Shown here in pieces: positions 6,765 through 9,012 of a DNA stretch of 9,012 nucleotides; positions within the stretch are counted from its first letter, which is position 1, and each line of letters starts with the position of its first letter. The translations under genes and the position numbers were made by a program. Source of the stretch: Clostridia bacterium (GTDB taxonomy: Bacteria > Bacillota > DSM-521 > Neomoorellales > Neomoorellaceae); contig JASUSX010000072.1 in assembly GCA_030445875.1 (NCBI GenBank), forward strand, positions 1 to 9,012, in the 5' to 3' direction. The notes beneath the pieces were generated by a model. That model made no database searches. It was not told the origin of the DNA and saw only the letters and a program-made list of their open reading frames with translations.

Positions 6765-6794
6765 TTGACACATATGGGGAGGTAGCACTAAAAT
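6765..6794 (+). promoter_or_regulatory. Sigma-A-type promoter of the activator gene
   Basis: A perfect -35 TTGACA (6765-6770) and a -10 TAAAAT (6789-6794, 5 of 6) are separated by 18 bp, giving a start near 6801. This would supply basal activator independently of sigma-54, as is usual for such regulators. Confidence 0.75.
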
Positions 6795-6958
6795 AGAGTA
6801 AAACGATAGGGATACTTGGATGATGGATTGCGACAAACCCCCGGGCATATAAAATGGCACTCAAAAAAACAACAAATGGAGAACGATTACAATAGACAGA
6901 GGAAGGAATTACAAGATAAATAAAGAAATATGTAGTATTACGTATGGGTAGCCAGGCC

Positions 6959-6966
6959 AGGGTGAT
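6959..6966 (+). promoter_or_regulatory. Ribosome binding site selecting the activator start
   Basis: AGGGTGAT is the only good ribosome site near the start of this gene. It lies 4 nt before ATG 6971 and 7 nt before ATG 6974. The longer in-frame ATG at 6944 has no purine-rich site in front of it. Confidence 0.6.
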
Positions 6967-6970
6967 GTTA

Positions 6971-8761
6971 ATGATGCCTGATCTCTTTAACATAAAGAAC
7001 TTTGTCCAGCAAATAGCGGAAGCTGTAGCTGCGGTAGTGGGGATCGATGTTACCATTTTTAACGATAGTCTCTTACGTGTTGCCGGGACAGGACGTTACC
7101 TGGAACAGGTAGGGCAGAGGATAAACCCTACCGCTGCCTTTGCCAAGGTGCTGCAAAACGGCCGGCCGGCGGCAGTCTTCAACCCTACGGTCAACAAAGA
7201 ATGTCTGGCCTGCGAGCTGAAAGCAAGCTGCAGTGAAATAGCCAATATCGCCTACCCCATTACCATGAATAACCGGGTAAAAGGTGTGCTGGCGTTGATC
7301 GCCTTTGATGAGGAACAACGGTTGAAACTGATCAAGCAAAAGGACATCTACATCAATTTCCTTTCCCGGATGGCGGAGTTAATTAGCAGCAAGTTGATCG
7401 AGCAAGGGATGCAGGCGGAGTTAATGGAAGCCTCCCAGAGGCTGCAGGGCATTGTCGATGCCTTCAGCGATGGTGTGGTCTTTGTCAACCAGGACAGGAA
7501 GGTCATTTCCTGCAACCCGGCGGCGGCCCGGATCCTGGCTACCGGGCAGGCGGAACTAAGAGGGCAGAGTATCGCCGCCTGCGGGTTCCCCGCCTTAGAA
7601 AGCCTCTTTCTGGCCACCCTGCAGGAGGGCCGGGAACTTGTCGACAAGGAGATAGTACAGGAAGGGCATGATTTTACCAGGCGTTACCTCTGTTCTACCC
7701 GGGCCGTTTGCCATGAGGGGCAGGTTATCGGCGCCATTGTCTTTCTCAAGGACTATGAAGCTATTTACCAGATGGTTAACGAGGCGGGTGGCAACAAGAA
7801 CTATTTCGGGCTGGACGAAATCCTGGGCGACCACCCGTTGATCCAGGGCGCCAAAGAGACAGCCAGGAAGGCGTCCCTGACTGATTCCACGGTCCTGATC
7901 CAGGGGGAAAGCGGCACCGGCAAGGAGCTTTTCGCCCGGGGCATCCATGGTTTGAGCCGCCGGAAGAACGGCCCCTTTGTAGCCATCAATTGCGCCGCCA
8001 TCCCTGATACCCTCCTGGAAAGCGAGCTTTTCGGTTATGAAGGCGGCGCCTTTACCGGGGCCAAAAGCAAGGGCAAACCGGGTAAATTCGAGCTGGCCAG
8101 CGGGGGCACCATCTTTCTCGATGAGATCGGCGACATGCCCTTAAGCCTGCAGGCCAAGCTCCTGCGGGTGCTGGAGGAAAGGAAGATTACCCGGTTGGGG
8201 GGTATCAGCGCTACGCCGGTTGACGTGCGCGTTATCGCCGCCACGAATAAGGACCTGGAGACGATGGTCGCGAAGAAGGAATTCCGGGAGGATCTTTTCT
8301 ACCGCTTAAGTGTTATCCCCCTGAAGATCCCCCCCTTGCGGGAGCGCAAGAGCGATATTCCTGTCCTGGCCGCATTTTTCCTGCAGAAGTATAAGAGGTT
8401 GTATGGGAAGGAAATCAAGGGTTTCGCCCCGCCTATACTCGCCCTTTTACAGCAGTACGATTGGCCGGGCAATGTCCGGGAGCTCCAGAATGTGTTAGAG
8501 TACGCGGTTAATATGGCCGAGGGTTCCCTGATCCAGGAAAAAAACATCCCGGAGAAAATCCGTAACAGAAATAAAACTGCTGAGATAGGCCTGGCTGAAG
8601 GCGAGGAGTTGTTCCCCTTAAAAGAGGCCGAAAGGATCCTCCTGCAGCGTGGCTTGACCATCTTTGGCACGACCGATAAAGCCAAGACGGAGATAGCCCG
8701 CCGCCTGGGCATCAGCCGGGCCTCGGTGTACCGTAAGTTAAAGACCTACGGCCTCACATAG
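6971..8761 (+). CDS. Sigma-54-dependent activator (GAF-like, PAS-like, AAA+, Fis HTH)
   Basis: 596 residues from ATG 6971 (605 if ATG 6944 is used). The N-terminal GAF-like sensory domain (about 5-145) contains a C-x2-C-x5-C cluster (Cys78, Cys81, Cys87) before an IAYPI strand, which could bind a metal, iron-sulfur cluster or thiol ligand. A PAS-like domain follows (about 150-260). The AAA+ domain (about 280-530) has Walker A GESGTGKE (312-319), the sigma-54 contact loop GAFTGA (359-364), Walker B FLDEIGD with Asp384 and Glu385, and the arginine-finger region FREDLFYRL. The C-terminal Fis-type helix-turn-helix (about 570-596) is intact (GISRASVYRKLKTYGL). No response-regulator receiver domain is present, so it is controlled by a ligand or redox state, not by phosphorylation. 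It most likely binds the 5582 palindrome and activates the promoter at 5741. Confidence 0.93.
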   Translation: MMPDLFNIKNFVQQIAEAVAAVVGIDVTIFNDSLLRVAGTGRYLEQVGQRINPTAAFAKVLQNGRPAAVFNPTVNKECLACELKASCSEIANIAYPITMNNRVKGVLALIAFDEEQRLKLIKQKDIYINFLSRMAELISSKLIEQGMQAELMEASQRLQGIVDAFSDGVVFVNQDRKVISCNPAAARILATGQAELRGQSIAACGFPALESLFLATLQEGRELVDKEIVQEGHDFTRRYLCSTRAVCHEGQVIGAIVFLKDYEAIYQMVNEAGGNKNYFGLDEILGDHPLIQGAKETARKASLTDSTVLIQGESGTGKELFARGIHGLSRRKNGPFVAINCAAIPDTLLESELFGYEGGAFTGAKSKGKPGKFELASGGTIFLDEIGDMPLSLQAKLLRVLEERKITRLGGISATPVDVRVIAATNKDLETMVAKKEFREDLFYRLSVIPLKIPPLRERKSDIPVLAAFFLQKYKRLYGKEIKGFAPPILALLQQYDWPGNVRELQNVLEYAVNMAEGSLIQEKNIPEKIRNRNKTAEIGLAEGEELFPLKEAERILLQRGLTIFGTTDKAKTEIARRLGISRASVYRKLKTYGLT

Positions 8762-8856
8762 CCATGTTATTTCATTTATATTTATTACAGTAAATTAACT
8801 CTGATTAAACAAAACGCGGATAAAGCCGTCGCTTACTAAAATGGGGGTGCCCTAGA

Positions 8857-9012
8857 ATGGATTTAGAATTGCTAACGCAGGTGGATCCGGAAGTAGTAGC
8901 GGCCCTGCAGGGGGAATTAGAACGCCAGCGCACCCACCTGGAACTCATCGCCTCAGAGAACTTCGTCAGCCCGGCGGTCATGGCCGCCTACAGCAACGTG
9001 CTCACCAACAAA
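8857..9012 (+). CDS. glyA: Serine hydroxymethyltransferase, 5' part
   Basis: The first 52 codons are visible before the window ends; the full protein is usually about 410-420 residues. [26 protein letters not shown] is the highly conserved N-terminal block of GlyA. ATG 8857 follows GGGGGTG (8843-8849) at 7 nt spacing. The enzyme interconverts serine and glycine with tetrahydrofolate and PLP, feeding one-carbon units into folate metabolism, which in acetogens meets the Wood-Ljungdahl methyl branch. The 95-bp gap after the activator gene is AT-rich; I see neither a convincing terminator nor a convincing promoter there. Confidence 0.95.
   Translation, partial: MDLELLTQVDPEVVAALQGELERQRTHLELIASENFVSPAVMAAYSNVLTNK

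Larger units (their letters stand above)
6749..6970 (+). other. Intergenic region and leader of the activator gene
   Basis: 222 bp between the PLP enzyme stop and the chosen activator start. It contains the promoter at 6765-6794 and a leader of about 170 nt. The leader is A-rich and holds two tiny reading frames: 6820-6852 (10 codons, MMDCDKPPGI) and 6876-6923 (15 codons). No terminator is seen after the PLP gene, so read-through from the sigma-54 promoter into the activator gene is possible. No known riboswitch core was recognised. Confidence 0.6.

Noticed and set aside
6853..6870. TGGCAC near the activator leader as a second sigma-54 promoter
   Set aside because: The required GC at 10 bp after GG is missing; the position reads AA in a poly-A stretch.
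1..9012. CRISPR arrays, tRNA or rRNA genes, insertion sequences
   Set aside because: No regularly spaced repeats, no tRNA-like or rRNA segments, no transposase motifs and no terminal inverted repeats were seen.

Overview
The window most resembles a thermophilic acetogenic Firmicute of the Moorella/Neomoorella type. This rests on the style of the proteins, the mixture of GGAGGTGA-type ribosome binding sites with ATG, GTG and TTG starts, the moderately GC-rich coding DNA with AT-rich intergenic gaps, and a sigma-54 regulatory unit. It is recognition, not a database match. All genes lie on the + strand, and the window starts and ends inside genes.

Left block (2-3409): the 3' part of a zinc-type medium-chain dehydrogenase, an NAD-dependent extended-SDR sugar epimerase/dehydratase, and a 559-residue ThDP enzyme of the acetolactate synthase superfamily. 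The gaps are 55 and 71 bp with no terminator between genes, and a good intrinsic terminator follows at 3438-3474. This looks like one catabolic operon handling a sugar, polyol or keto acid. The substrate cannot be read from the window.

Middle (3581-5484): a vapBC-type toxin-antitoxin pair with its own promoter and an 8-bp gene overlap, then a creatinase/aminopeptidase P fold (M24) protein. In the M24 protein, every one of the five usual metal-binding residues appears to be replaced, so it is probably not a metallopeptidase. The hairpin after it (5516-5559) is clearly related in sequence to the terminator at 3438, suggesting a dispersed intergenic element.

Right block (5485-8761): this is the most coherent regulatory unit. 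A 331-bp intergenic region holds a near-perfect sigma-54 promoter (5741-5756) and an upstream palindrome (5582-5598) suited to an enhancer-binding protein. The promoter drives a divergent cysteine-synthase-family PLP enzyme. The next gene encodes a sigma-54 activator with a GAF-like domain containing a C-x2-C-x5-C cluster, a PAS-like domain, an AAA+ domain and a Fis-type HTH. The activator has its own sigma-A-type promoter (6765-6794). The simplest reading is a self-contained inducible circuit in which the activator senses a metabolite or redox signal and switches on the PLP enzyme. Its chemistry may be cysteine catabolism rather than synthesis.

Right edge (8857-9012): the first 52 codons of glyA, serine hydroxymethyltransferase. 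No RNA genes, CRISPR arrays, insertion sequences or origins were seen.
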